In this document: one piece after another, positions 23,181 through 31,925 of the stretch | Position numbering within the stretch: position 1 is the stretch's first letter | Layout of the letters: every line of letters begins with the position of its first letter | From: Streptomyces hyderabadensis | GTDB taxonomy: Bacteria; Actinomycetota; Actinomycetes; Streptomycetales; Streptomycetaceae | Direction of reading: 5' to 3' | Assembly (NCBI RefSeq): GCF_020404845.1 | Contig: NZ_JAIOJZ010000059.1 | Coordinates: forward strand, 1 to 43,300 | Length of the DNA stretch: 43,300 nt | Notes under the pieces: generated by a model | Databases searched by the model: none | What the model saw: the letters and a program-made list of their open reading frames with translations, nothing else | What the model was told of the DNA's origin: nothing | Position numbers and translations under genes: made by a program

Positions 23181-26100
23181 ATGCCGACCACACTCCAGAC
23201 CATCGACGAGCTGTACGAGGCGCTCCAGGCCAACCAGCGGCGCCCCTACGGCCGTACGCGCACCGTCACCGCCGAGGAACTCGTCGACGCCGCCGAACAG
23301 TTCGGGGAGCCCCTGCCGCTCGTCCGGGCGCTGCTCGAACTCCAGGAGGCGTACGAGTACGGCGCCGAGCCCCGGAAGTCGCCCGTGACCTTCGCCCGGC
23401 TGCTCACCCTCTTCGACGAGCAGCCGGACGTCTTCGACGAGAACCTGCGCCACCTGGTGTTCTGGCGGTTCAAGTGGGTGGCGGCCGCCCTGCGCGCGCT
23501 GCCGGAGATACCGCTGGCCAGCCTGCGCCAGTGGCTGACCGAGATGCGCGACCGGTACGAGAAGGCCGGTTACGGCCTCCAGCCCTACTACGGGCAGGCC
23601 TACCGGCTCGCCGCCCACATCGGAGCGGACGCGGACCTCGCCTACGAGCTGTGGGCGGGCCGTACGCGCACCCGGCTCAGCGACTGCGAGGCCTGCGAGA
23701 TCTGCGAACGCGCCCTGTACCACCTCGCGTCGGGCGACGACGAGCGGGCGCTGCGCACCTGGGAGCCCGTCCTGACCGGCAAGGAGTCGTGCCAGGAGGA
23801 ACCCGCCCGCTCCATGGCGTACGCCCTGCTGCCCCTGCTGCGCACCGGCCACACCGACCGGGCCCGGGAGTTGCACCTGGCCGGGTACCGCGGCTGCCGC
23901 CGCAACCCCTCGATGTCCGGCGAGGTCGGCCGGCACCTGGAGTTCTGCGCGCTGACCGGCAACGAGGCACGCGGTCTCGAACTGCTCGCCGAGAACCGCG
24001 CCCTGTTCGACGAGGTCGACTCGCCGCTGGAACTCCTCGGCTTCCTCACCGGCGTCGAGGTCCTCCTGCAGCGCGTCGAACAGCTCGGCCACGGCGACCT
24101 GCCCGCCGCCGGCTACCCGGGCCGCACATGGACGGTGACCGGCCTGCGCGCCGAGGTGCGCGACCGCGCCGACGACCTCGCCGCCCGCTTCGACGCCCGC
24201 AACGGCACCACGACCCACACGGAGCGCCGCGCGGCCCGCCTCGACCGTGCCCCGCTCCTTCCGTCGCTGGAACTGACCCTGCGCACCCGCCACCTCGACG
24301 ACGTGGCCCCGGCCGCCCCGGTCGCCGCTCCCGCCGCCCGTACCGCCCCCGCCGTCCCCGAGTCGCTGCCCGAACTCGTTGCCCGGGCCCGGGCGCTGGA
24401 CGCACAGGGGCACCCGGACGCGCGGTCCTGCTGGGCGGAGCTGCGCACCCGGGTCACCGCCCCTGGCTACACGCACCCCGACGACCCCGCCGTGGGCCCG
24501 CTCGCGCGGCTGCGCGCCGACCTGCTGGCCGACGAGGCGGGCCGGCTGGGCGAGAAGGACGACTTCACCGAGGCGGCCGCCCTCTATGAGGAGGCCGCGG
24601 CCCTGTACGAGGACGCCGAAACGCCGGCGCACGCGGCACTCGCCCGCGCCCACGCCCTCCTCGCCACCGCCGAGGCACCGGCACCGACCCCCTCGGAACC
24701 CGCGGCCGAGCCGCCCGCGACGGCCGGAACACCCACCGCCCGGGAACCCATGGACCCCGAGCCCGCCCCAACCGCTGAGTCCGCCGCCCCGCCGCCGACG
24801 GAAGCGGCGGCGCCGACCCGCACGGGTGCTCCCGCCGGGGAGCCCGCGGAGTCCGGGGCCGCGCCCGCCGGGGAAGGCGTCGCCGACTCCCCGGCCGAAG
24901 CCGCCTCGCCTGCTCCGTCCCAGCCACCGACGGACCGCGCCGACGGCACCCCGACCGATGCCAGCCCGACCGATGCCACCCCGGCCAGGATCGCCGCGCT
25001 GACCGCCGCACACGCGGCCATGGTCCGCCTGTACGAGGAGACGCCCGGCCTGGCCCCGTACCAGGAGGCCCGGCTGCTGCGGCTCCGGGCCACCGCGCTG
25101 GGCCTGCGCCTGCAGACGTCCCCGAGCGACGGGCACGTCACCGCGGTCCTCGACGAGATCGAGCTGCTGCACGCCTTCGCCACCCGGCACGACGTCCTCG
25201 GACAGATCGCCGGTGCCCTGATGCTGCGGGCCAGCACCTACGCCATCGCCGGCGACCTGCCCGCCGCCCTCGCCGAGACCGACGCCCTCCTGGACCGGCT
25301 GAAGGCGCACGGCCCCGCCTGGCACCTGCCCCGGGCGCTGGGCCTGCGCGCCCGGCTCCGGCTCGGGCTCCAGGACGCGGAGGCCGCCCACGCGGACCTG
25401 GGCGAGGCGCTGCGCCTGGCCGCCGACTGGCCGGCCGACGCCGTCGACACCGCCCGCCTGCACGGAGACCTCGCCGAGGCCTGCATGCACCTGGGCCGCC
25501 CCGACGAGGCGCTGCGGCACCTGACGCGCTCCGCGGAGCTGAACCTGAGGCGCGGCGACCGCTTCGACGCGTACTGCACCTACAGCAACGCCGCCACGCT
25601 CAGCCTGGACCTCGGCCGCGTCGAGGACTGCATCGCGCTGCTCGACTCCCTGCTGGCCGAACCGGACGTCGCCGCCGGAGAGCTGGACGACCGGCTGGTC
25701 GCCCAACTGCGGCTGACCCGCGCCCGGGCACTGCACACGGGGGAGGACCTCAAGGCGGCCACGGCCGAGTTCCTCGCCCTCGCGGCCGAGTCGGCCGGCT
25801 GGGACGACGACCCGGGAAGCCACGCCATGATCGCCTCGGAGACCGCCGTACTCCTCGCCGAGGCCGGTGAGTTCGGCCGGGCCCGCGAGGCGGCCGACCA
25901 GGCGCTGGCCGCCCACGCCCGCGACCCGCGCCACGAGGCGCTGAGCAACTGCCTGCGCGAACTGGCCCGCCTCCAGGCCCAGCAGCAGGGCCTCGAGGGC
26001 TTGGCCGAGGCGCTCGCCTTCCTCGCCGACGCGGGCCGGGTCGCCGACGGAGCCCGCGCCGCCGGGTACGAGGCCCACGGACGGCCCCTGGACTCCGCGC

Positions 26101-26393
26101 TGGCCTACGAGTACGGCAGGGTCCACGCCTACGCAGGTGCCTACGACGACGCCCTGACCGCCCTGGAGAAGGCCCTCGCCCTGGTCGGCGAGCCGGGTCC
26201 GGCCAACGACCGGGCGGGCGAGTGGGCCGAGTGCGTCCGCTTCGCGGCCGCCATGGAGGGCGTCTACCTGGAACGCCCCGGCCCCGCCCTCGCCCGCCTC
26301 GACGCGGCCGTCTCCCGCCTGACCGCCCTGGGACACACCGAGGAGACCGAGCCGCTGACGTCACTGGCCGCCCGGCTGCGCGACGAGGACTGA
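23181..26393 (+). CDS. Large TPR-like repeat protein coupled to Hsp90
   Basis: A 1070-residue protein. Residues 1-370 are helical repeats with an unusual C-x2-C-x2-C cluster (DCEACEICERAL, C169/C172/C175). Residues about 495-605 are a Pro/Ala/Thr-rich linker, probably disordered. Residues 610-1065 form a second solenoid of clear TPR-type pairs (for example LGRPDEALRHLTRSAELNLR and GAYDDALTALEKALALVG). ATG 23181 lies 2 bp after the Hsp90 stop, so translation is coupled. TPR proteins are classical Hsp90 co-chaperones in eukaryotes. Here co-operation is inferred from the gene pair only. No signal peptide or catalytic domain is seen. A hairpin at 26421-26451 ends the transcript. Confidence 0.85.
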   Translation: MPTTLQTIDELYEALQANQRRPYGRTRTVTAEELVDAAEQFGEPLPLVRALLELQEAYEYGAEPRKSPVTFARLLTLFDEQPDVFDENLRHLVFWRFKWVAAALRALPEIPLASLRQWLTEMRDRYEKAGYGLQPYYGQAYRLAAHIGADADLAYELWAGRTRTRLSDCEACEICERALYHLASGDDERALRTWEPVLTGKESCQEEPARSMAYALLPLLRTGHTDRARELHLAGYRGCRRNPSMSGEVGRHLEFCALTGNEARGLELLAENRALFDEVDSPLELLGFLTGVEVLLQRVEQLGHGDLPAAGYPGRTWTVTGLRAEVRDRADDLAARFDARNGTTTHTERRAARLDRAPLLPSLELTLRTRHLDDVAPAAPVAAPAARTAPAVPESLPELVARARALDAQGHPDARSCWAELRTRVTAPGYTHPDDPAVGPLARLRADLLADEAGRLGEKDDFTEAAALYEEAAALYEDAETPAHAALARAHALLATAEAPAPTPSEPAAEPPATAGTPTAREPMDPEPAPTAESAAPPPTEAAAPTRTGAPAGEPAESGAAPAGEGVADSPAEAASPAPSQPPTDRADGTPTDASPTDATPARIAALTAAHAAMVRLYEETPGLAPYQEARLLRLRATALGLRLQTSPSDGHVTAVLDEIELLHAFATRHDVLGQIAGALMLRASTYAIAGDLPAALAETDALLDRLKAHGPAWHLPRALGLRARLRLGLQDAEAAHADLGEALRLAADWPADAVDTARLHGDLAEACMHLGRPDEALRHLTRSAELNLRRGDRFDAYCTYSNAATLSLDLGRVEDCIALLDSLLAEPDVAAGELDDRLVAQLRLTRARALHTGEDLKAATAEFLALAAESAGWDDDPGSHAMIASETAVLLAEAGEFGRAREAADQALAAHARDPRHEALSNCLRELARLQAQQQGLEGLAEALAFLADAGRVADGARAAGYEAHGRPLDSALAYEYGRVHAYAGAYDDALTALEKALALVGEPGPANDRAGEWAECVRFAAAMEGVYLERPGPALARLDAAVSRLTALGHTEETEPLTSLAARLRDED

Positions 26394-26420
26394 GGGAGCG
26401 TCGGAGAGCGACGGAAGCAG

Positions 26421-26451
26421 GAGCGGCCGGGCGACCGTCACCCGGCCGCTC
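26421..26451. terminator. Bidirectional hairpin between convergent genes
   Basis: A perfect 11 bp stem, GAGCGGCCGGG (26421-26431) with 26441-26451, and a 9-base loop. It starts 28 bases after the TPR gene and overlaps the stop codon of the opposing membrane-protein gene. Confidence 0.7.
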
Positions 26452-27010
26452 AGGGGTGCGACAGCTGCCCCGCGCCGCCCCGTCGGCCTATCCGCCCCTG
26501 ACCGCCCCGCTCGGCGGCCCGGGCCTGCCGCCTGGCCCGGCGACGCTCCCGGCGCATGGCCCGCGCGGTGCTGCTGGGCACCGACACCACACCGTGCCGC
26601 TGGTTCCACACCTGCCGGGTCACCCATACGTCCAGCACGCCCCAGGTGGCCACCACCGTGCCCGCCACACTGCCGAGCACCATCGGGAACGCCAGCCAGG
26701 ATTCCGCCAGCGTGCACAGGAAGGCCACCATGGCCATGATCAGCGTCACGGCGACGACCAGCACCGCGCGCACGGCCGCCGTACGCACCGGATCGGGCAA
26801 CCGGCGGCGCCGCGCGGGCTCCTCGCGCCACAGCGGCCGGTACCCCGGCGGCCGCTCGTCCGCGCGGGGCTCGGCCCGGGGCTCCGCCCGGACTTCCGGC
26901 CCGGCCGCCGGAATGTCCCGAACCGGCGCCTGCGGGGCCGCCGGTGCCGCCACCTCGGTCGCACCCTCGTCCGCGGGCGTCCCGCTCCGCTCCGCCGTGC
27001 CCATCAACAT
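26450..27010 (-). CDS. Small membrane protein of unknown function
   Basis: A 186-residue protein. Residues 1-65 are a Pro/Ala/Arg/Glu-rich cytoplasmic segment. Two membrane helices follow (about 71-96, VRAVLVVAVTLIMAMVAFL, and 101-125, around VLGSVAGTVVATWGVLDVW), then an Arg-rich tail (about 145-186). Start ATG 27010 is chosen because GGGGAG lies 4-5 bases upstream; a GTG at 27022 overlaps that RBS and an ATG at 27004 is also possible. It is divergent from the conservon over a 419 bp gap, so co-regulation is conceivable. No family is recognised. Confidence 0.7.
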   Translation of the reverse strand: MLMGTAERSGTPADEGATEVAAPAAPQAPVRDIPAAGPEVRAEPRAEPRADERPPGYRPLWREEPARRRRLPDPVRTAAVRAVLVVAVTLIMAMVAFLCTLAESWLAFPMVLGSVAGTVVATWGVLDVWVTRQVWNQRHGVVSVPSSTARAMRRERRRARRQARAAERGGQGRIGRRGGAGQLSHP

Positions 27011-27429
27011 GTCACTCCCCACCGCCGACAGACAGCTCGTCCGTGTCCGAAGACACGGCTCCCCTCTGGCTGCCCGGCTTGCGCTGCTTTACGCCGCCCG
27101 GGGGCGGGATGCGGCTCCTGTGGCCGATTCCGCCTCCATTTCCCGTAGTGAAAGACGAACGACGAGTCCCCAAGATTCCCGAAAATCCCGCGCAGTCGAA
27201 TAATTTCGGCCAATCCGCCCGTCGTGCCGCCCCGAGGGCCTCGGCCCCGTCGGCCGATCCCGGGAGGCAATCTCCCGCAATGACCGGACAACTGACCATC
27301 GCCGTTACCGGGTGCGGAAGTTCGGCCTCCGGACGGGTCTTCGAGTTACCTGTGTGTCAGTAGTAGGCTCGCGCCGTTTGTTGACGCACATGTGTGCCCC
27401 CGCAGTCGGGGGTCGAGCTGGGGGAGGCC
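27011..27429. promoter_or_regulatory. 419 bp divergent gap upstream of the conservon
   Basis: No gene is convincing here. The stretch is less GC-rich than its surroundings near 27140-27220. It holds a hairpin CGGGAG-GCAAT-CTCCCG (27261-27277) and a possible cvnA promoter, TTCGAG (27340-27345), 18 bases, TAGGCT (27364-27369), 61 bases upstream of cvnA. The -35 is weak. Confidence 0.35.
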
Positions 27430-30201
27430 ATGCGCTTTCGCGGGAAGTCGATCCGCCGGAAGATCGTGGCGCTGCTCCTCGTGCCGCTGGTGTCCCTGAC
27501 CGCGATCTGGGCCTTCGCCACGGTACTGACGGGCCGTGAGGCCGCCCGGCTGTTCAGCGTCTCCAACGTCGTCGAGGAGATCGGCTACCCGATCGAGGAC
27601 ACCGTCCGCGTCCTCCAGCAGGAACGCCGCCAGACCCTCGTCCACCTCGCCGACCCCCGCGCCTCCGACGGACTCGCCGACCTGCGGCGCAGCCGCACCG
27701 CCACCGACGACGCCGTCGCCAAGATCCGCCGCAACGCCGCCGACGCCGACGTGCGGGACGACCTCGGTCGGGCCGGGGAAGAGCGGCTCACCGCCGTACT
27801 GGACGCCCTCGACGGCCTCGGCTCCCTGCGCCGCAGCGTCGAGGACGGCACCGTCGACCGCGCCCAGGCCCTCGGCCTGTACAACCGCCTGGTCGACCCC
27901 TGCCACGACCTGCTCGCCAACCTCGACGTCGTCGACGACGTGGGCCTCGACAAGCAGTACCGCGCGCTGGTCAACGTCTCCCGCGCCCGGGAACTGCTCT
28001 CCCGGGAGGACGCCCTCCTCGGCTCCGCCCTGGTCACCGGGCGGCTCACCCGAGCGGAGACCCGGGACGTCTCGGACCTCGTCGCGCAGCGCACCGTGCT
28101 GTACGACATCAACCTGCCGCTGCTGCCCGCCACCGAACGCGGCCGCTACCAGCGCTTCTGGCAGAACGCCTCCTCCGCCCCGCTCCGGGTCGCCGAGCAG
28201 GCCGCCGTCTCCTCCGACGGCGGCATGCCGCGCGGAGTCACCGCCCAGAGCTGGGACACCGCCGCCGGAAGCGTCCTGAAGGAACTCGGCGACCTCGACG
28301 ACCACGCCGCCGACCGCTACCAGGACCGCGTCGACCCGGTCGCCACCAGCACCATCGCCAAGGCCGTCGTCGCCGGAGCGCTCGGTCTGATCGCCCTGCT
28401 GTACTCCCTGTTCCTGTCCGTCCGCGTCGGCCGTTCCCTCATCCGCGACCTCAAGCAGCTGCGCCTGGAGGCCCACGAGGCGTCCGGCGTCCGCCTGCCC
28501 AGCGTGATGCGCCGCCTGTCGGCGGGCGAGGAGGTGGACGTCGAGACCGAGGTGCCGCGCCTGGAGTACGACCGGAACGAGATCGGCGAGGTCGGCCAGG
28601 CCCTCAACACCCTCCAGCGGGCCGCCGTGGAAGCCGCCGTCAAACAGGCCGAACTCCGTGCCGGCGTCTCCGAGGTCTTCGTCAACCTCGCGCGCCGCAG
28701 CCAGGTACTCCTGCACAAGCAGCTCACCCTCCTCGACACCATGGAGCGCCGGACCGAGGACACCGAGGAACTGGCCGACCTGTTCCGCCTGGACCACTTG
28801 ACCACCCGTATGCGCCGGCACGCCGAGGGCCTGGTCATCCTCTCCGGCGCCGCACCCTCCCGGCAGTGGCGCAAGCCCGTCCAGCTCATGGACGTGGTGC
28901 GGGCCGCCGTCGCCGAGGTCGAGGACTACGAGCGCATCGAGGTGCGCAGGCTGCCGCGGGTCGCCGTCACCGGCCCCGCGGTCGCCGACCTCACCCACCT
29001 GGTGGCCGAACTCCTGGAGAACGCCACGGTGTTCTCGCCGCCGCACACCGCCGTCCAGGTGCTGGGCGAGCGCGTGGCCAACGGCTTCACCCTGGAGATC
29101 CACGACCGCGGCCTCGGGATGGCCGCCGACGCCCTCCTCGACGCCAACCTCCGGCTGGCCGAGACGCCCGAGTTCGAGCTGTCCGACACCGACCGGCTCG
29201 GCCTGTTCGTGGTCAGCCGGCTCGCCCAGCGGCAGAACGTCCGGGTGTCCCTGCAGCCCTCGCCCTACGGCGGCACCACCGCCGTCGTCTTCGTCCCCGA
29301 CGCGCTGCTCAGCGACGACGCCCCGGACACCAACGGCGTCGGCTTCCGCCTCGACCGCCCCCAGCAGGCCAAGGAGAAGGAGCGGGCCGACAACCGCCGC
29401 TCCGCCCTCTCGCACGTGCCCGCGCGACTCCCGGAGCGGCCGGCCGCCCTGCTGGACGGGCCGGTCGAACTGGAGGCGCCCGTCGACCTGGACGCCCTCG
29501 ACGGACTCCCGGCCGCCCTCGACGACCAGGAGAGCGAACGCGGCGGCCTGTTCCGCCCCCGCCGCTCCCTGGCCGCGGCCGACGACGACCGGGCCGCCCG
29601 GCGCACCGGCCCGCGACGCCCCGAGTCCCGACCCGGTGACGACCCGCCGGCCGAGGACGCGCCCGAGGAGAACGCACCGGTCGCGCTGCCCCGCCGCCGC
29701 ACCCCCAAGCTGGTCAGCTCGCACGGGCGCCCCGTCCCCGAACGGAGCGACCGCGACAGCGCCGAGGAGCCGCCCGCCACCGGCGCGGACCGGACGCAGA
29801 CCCCGACCGCGTCCCGCCCCCGAGCGGACGAACTGCCCGCCCTGCCCGCCCGCCGCCGCGGGGACCGCACCGCCGACCGCACCGCGGGCCCCGCGACCGA
29901 TCGCGGCGACGCCGTGCCCCGCGCGCGCGAGGACGCCCCCGTCGCGGACGCCGGGGCCGGCGCGCTGCCCCGCCGGGTACGGCAGGCCAGCCTGGCGCCC
30001 CAGCTCCGGCAGAGCCCCGAACCGGCCACCGAGGACCGCTCCGACCCCGCCGACCGTGACGCCGACGAGGTACGCAGCCGTATGGCCTCGCTCCAGCGCG
30101 GCTGGCAGCGCGGCCGCAAGGAGAACGCCGCGGGTGACGACCCACCCGGCGGCACAGCACCATCAGCACCACGAGGAACGACTAAGGGGGACGGTCGATG
30201 A
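27430..30201 (+). CDS. cvnA: CvnA, conservon sensor histidine-kinase-like protein
   Basis: A 923-residue membrane protein. TM1 is at about 10-32 and an extracellular nitrate/nitrite-sensor-like domain (NIT-like) spans about 35-305. TM2 is at about 310-333, followed by a HAMP-like linker and a helical region with LDHLTTRMRRHAEGLVILSG (about 455-475). The HATPase domain (about 510-640) has N-box ELLENATVFSPP and G-box DRGLGMA. A disordered Pro/Arg/Asp tail covers about 640-923. Start ATG 27430 has GGGGGAGG 3 bases upstream. In conservons CvnA is the membrane partner that binds CvnB, CvnC and the GTPase CvnD, a G-protein-coupled-receptor-like complex. The stop overlaps cvnB (ATGA). Which of the numbered cvn loci this is cannot be told from sequence. 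Confidence 0.92.
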   Translation: MRFRGKSIRRKIVALLLVPLVSLTAIWAFATVLTGREAARLFSVSNVVEEIGYPIEDTVRVLQQERRQTLVHLADPRASDGLADLRRSRTATDDAVAKIRRNAADADVRDDLGRAGEERLTAVLDALDGLGSLRRSVEDGTVDRAQALGLYNRLVDPCHDLLANLDVVDDVGLDKQYRALVNVSRARELLSREDALLGSALVTGRLTRAETRDVSDLVAQRTVLYDINLPLLPATERGRYQRFWQNASSAPLRVAEQAAVSSDGGMPRGVTAQSWDTAAGSVLKELGDLDDHAADRYQDRVDPVATSTIAKAVVAGALGLIALLYSLFLSVRVGRSLIRDLKQLRLEAHEASGVRLPSVMRRLSAGEEVDVETEVPRLEYDRNEIGEVGQALNTLQRAAVEAAVKQAELRAGVSEVFVNLARRSQVLLHKQLTLLDTMERRTEDTEELADLFRLDHLTTRMRRHAEGLVILSGAAPSRQWRKPVQLMDVVRAAVAEVEDYERIEVRRLPRVAVTGPAVADLTHLVAELLENATVFSPPHTAVQVLGERVANGFTLEIHDRGLGMAADALLDANLRLAETPEFELSDTDRLGLFVVSRLAQRQNVRVSLQPSPYGGTTAVVFVPDALLSDDAPDTNGVGFRLDRPQQAKEKERADNRRSALSHVPARLPERPAALLDGPVELEAPVDLDALDGLPAALDDQESERGGLFRPRRSLAAADDDRAARRTGPRRPESRPGDDPPAEDAPEENAPVALPRRRTPKLVSSHGRPVPERSDRDSAEEPPATGADRTQTPTASRPRADELPALPARRRGDRTADRTAGPATDRGDAVPRAREDAPVADAGAGALPRRVRQASLAPQLRQSPEPATEDRSDPADRDADEVRSRMASLQRGWQRGRKENAAGDDPPGGTAPSAPRGTTKGDGR

Positions 30202-30632
30202 CCGCACCGAAGGCGACCGGCCACACCGCGACCAAGTCCGGGGAGCTGAACTGGCTCCTCGACGACCTGGTGGACCGCGTCGCGAGCATCCGCAAGGCCG
30301 TCGTGCTGTCCGGCGACGGCCTGGCCACGGGTGTGTCCAAGGACCTGACCAGGGAGGACAGCGAGCACCTGGCCGCCGTGGCGTCCGGGTTCCACAGCCT
30401 CGCCAAGGGCGTGGGCCGGCACTTCGAGGCGGGCAGCGTCCGGCAGACGGTCGTCGAACTCGACGACGCCTTCCTGTTCGTCACGGCCGCGGGCGACGGG
30501 AGCTGCCTGGCCGTCCTGTCCGACGCCGACTCGGACGTCGGACAGGTCGCCTACGAGATGACCCTGCTCGTCAAGCGGGTCGGCGTGCACCTGGGCACCG
30601 CGCCGCGCACCGATCTGCCCTCGGGCGGGTAA
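30198..30632 (+). CDS. cvnB: CvnB, roadblock/LC7-domain protein
   Basis: A 144-residue single-domain Roadblock/LC7 protein. The domain runs from LNWLLDDLVDRVASIRKAVV through VAYEMTLLVKRVGVHLGTA, with the SGDGLATG strand-turn typical of MglB-like regulators. ATG 30198 overlaps the cvnA stop (ATGA), with AAGGGGG upstream. In conservons CvnB is thought to bridge the sensor and the small GTPase and to act on its nucleotide cycle, as MglB does on MglA. cvnC follows after 10 bp. The length is standard and nothing is missing. Confidence 0.93.
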   Translation: MTAPKATGHTATKSGELNWLLDDLVDRVASIRKAVVLSGDGLATGVSKDLTREDSEHLAAVASGFHSLAKGVGRHFEAGSVRQTVVELDDAFLFVTAAGDGSCLAVLSDADSDVGQVAYEMTLLVKRVGVHLGTAPRTDLPSGG

Positions 30633-30642
30633 GTGGGATGAC

Positions 30643-31038
30643 ATGAGCGCAGACGGTCAGGGAAGAAACCACTGGTTCGACGACGAGGCCGGCCCCGTCG
30701 TCCGCCCGTACGCCATGACGCGCGGCCGCACCACCAGCGCGGCCCAGCACCGCCTCGACCTGATCGCGGTGGTCGTCACGGAACCCCACGCGGACGATCC
30801 CGAGGCGGACGTCACCCTCTCCCCGGAGCACGTGGACATCGTCGGCCTGTGCCGCGAGAGCCCGCAGTCGGTCGCCGAACTCGCCGCCGAACTCGACCTG
30901 CCCGTCGGGGTCGTGCGGGTCCTGGTCGGCGACCTCGTGGACATCGAACTCGTGCACGTCAACCGGCCCGTGCCGCCGGCCGAACTGCCGGACGAGAACA
31001 TTCTGCGCGATGTGATCAACGGGTTGAGGGCACTGTGA
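30643..31038 (+). CDS. cvnC: CvnC, DUF742 protein
   Basis: A 131-residue DUF742 protein. The N-terminal signature WFDDEAGPVVRPYAMTRGRT (about 8-27) is diagnostic. A winged-helix-like half follows, with HVDIVGLCRESPQSVAELAA (about 66-85) and the conserved VVRVLVGDLVDI, ending LRDVINGLRAL. It lies 10 bp after cvnB and 49 bp before cvnD. It is a fixed component of Streptomyces conservons, associating with CvnA and CvnD; its biochemical role is not established. Confidence 0.93.
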   Translation: MSADGQGRNHWFDDEAGPVVRPYAMTRGRTTSAAQHRLDLIAVVVTEPHADDPEADVTLSPEHVDIVGLCRESPQSVAELAAELDLPVGVVRVLVGDLVDIELVHVNRPVPPAELPDENILRDVINGLRAL

Positions 31039-31087
31039 GCCGGCCCCCGGGCGCGTCGGGCGGCGGCACGTTGAGGAGAAGAGATCG

Positions 31088-31693
31088 ATGATCTTCGGGC
31101 GTTCTCAGCGCGGCAAGCCGCCGGTCGAGCCCGTCACGCTCAAGATCCTGGTGGCCGGCGGGTTCGGCGTGGGCAAGACCACCCTCGTCGGCGCGGTCAG
31201 CGAGATCAGGCCGCTGCGCACCGAGGAACTGCTCACCGAGGCCGGGCGGCCCGTCGACGACGTCAGCGGGGTGGAGGGCAAGCACACCACCACGGTCGCC
31301 ATGGACTTCGGACGGATCACCCTGCGCGAGGACCTGGTGCTGTACCTCTTCGGCACGCCCGGCCAGGAGCGGTTCTGGTTCATGTGGGACGAGCTGTCCG
31401 AGGGCGCGCTGGGCGCCGTCGTCCTCGCCGACACCCGGCGCCTGGAGGACTGCTTCGCCGCCGTCGACTACTTCGAGCGGCGCTCCATCCCGTTCGTGGT
31501 CGGCGTCAACTGCTTCGAGGGAGCGGCGCGCTACCCGGCCGAGACCGTCCGCCAGGCCCTCGACCTCGACGCGGACGTGCCCCTGGTGATGTGCGACGCC
31601 CGGGACCGGGAGTCCGTCAAGGAGGTCCTCATCGGCGTCGTCCAGCACGCGATGACCCAGGCGGCGGACCGCCGCCGAGCCGTCACGACCTGA
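31088..31693 (+). CDS. cvnD: CvnD, small Ras-like GTPase
   Basis: A 201-residue GTPase of the MglA-like/CvnD family. G1 is VAGGFGVGKTTLVGAVSE (about 21-38), the switch region TTVAMDFGRITL follows, and G3 is LFGTPGQERFWFMW, with Thr-Pro-Gly-Gln where most GTPases have Asp-x-x-Gly. G4 is degenerate (VNCFEG in place of NKxD) and G5 is MCDARD. It has a strong GGAGAAGAG RBS. The conservon ends here, with no cytochrome P450 gene after it, and a hairpin at 31696-31717 follows. It probably switches signalling by the CvnABC complex at the membrane. Confidence 0.93.
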   Translation: MIFGRSQRGKPPVEPVTLKILVAGGFGVGKTTLVGAVSEIRPLRTEELLTEAGRPVDDVSGVEGKHTTTVAMDFGRITLREDLVLYLFGTPGQERFWFMWDELSEGALGAVVLADTRRLEDCFAAVDYFERRSIPFVVGVNCFEGAARYPAETVRQALDLDADVPLVMCDARDRESVKEVLIGVVQHAMTQAADRRRAVTT

Positions 31694-31695
31694 GC

Positions 31696-31717
31696 CCCGC
31701 CGCCGTAGCGCGGCGGG
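31696..31717 (+). terminator. Hairpin after cvnD
   Basis: CCCGCCGC, loop CGTAGC, GCGGCGGG: an 8 bp perfect stem starting 3 bases after the cvnD stop. The remainder of the convergent gap to 31925 shows nothing else. Confidence 0.6.
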
Positions 31718-31925
31718 CGCCCGGCGTCGCCGCCGCCTCGGTCCCCTCCTCCCACGCCCCGACCGCTCGGCCGAGGCCTTCCTCCGCCCCCGGGCCCGGG
31801 CAGGCCCGTCCCCGCGCACCGAAGTCTCCGGGCCGGGCGGCCCCGGCACAGAGCCCGGCGGGCGTCGGGCCGCCGACCGCACGGGTGCCCCGCCCGGCCT
31901 GCGACCCGCCCGCGCGGCTCCTGGC

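Noticed and set aside
23067..26336. 1089-codon minus-strand open frame
   Set aside because: Antisense shadow of the TPR gene; low-complexity Gly/Val/Gln/Arg composition typical of GC-rich reverse frames. The same holds for 15386-18085, 12759-14138, 27346-29724 and 38085-39674.
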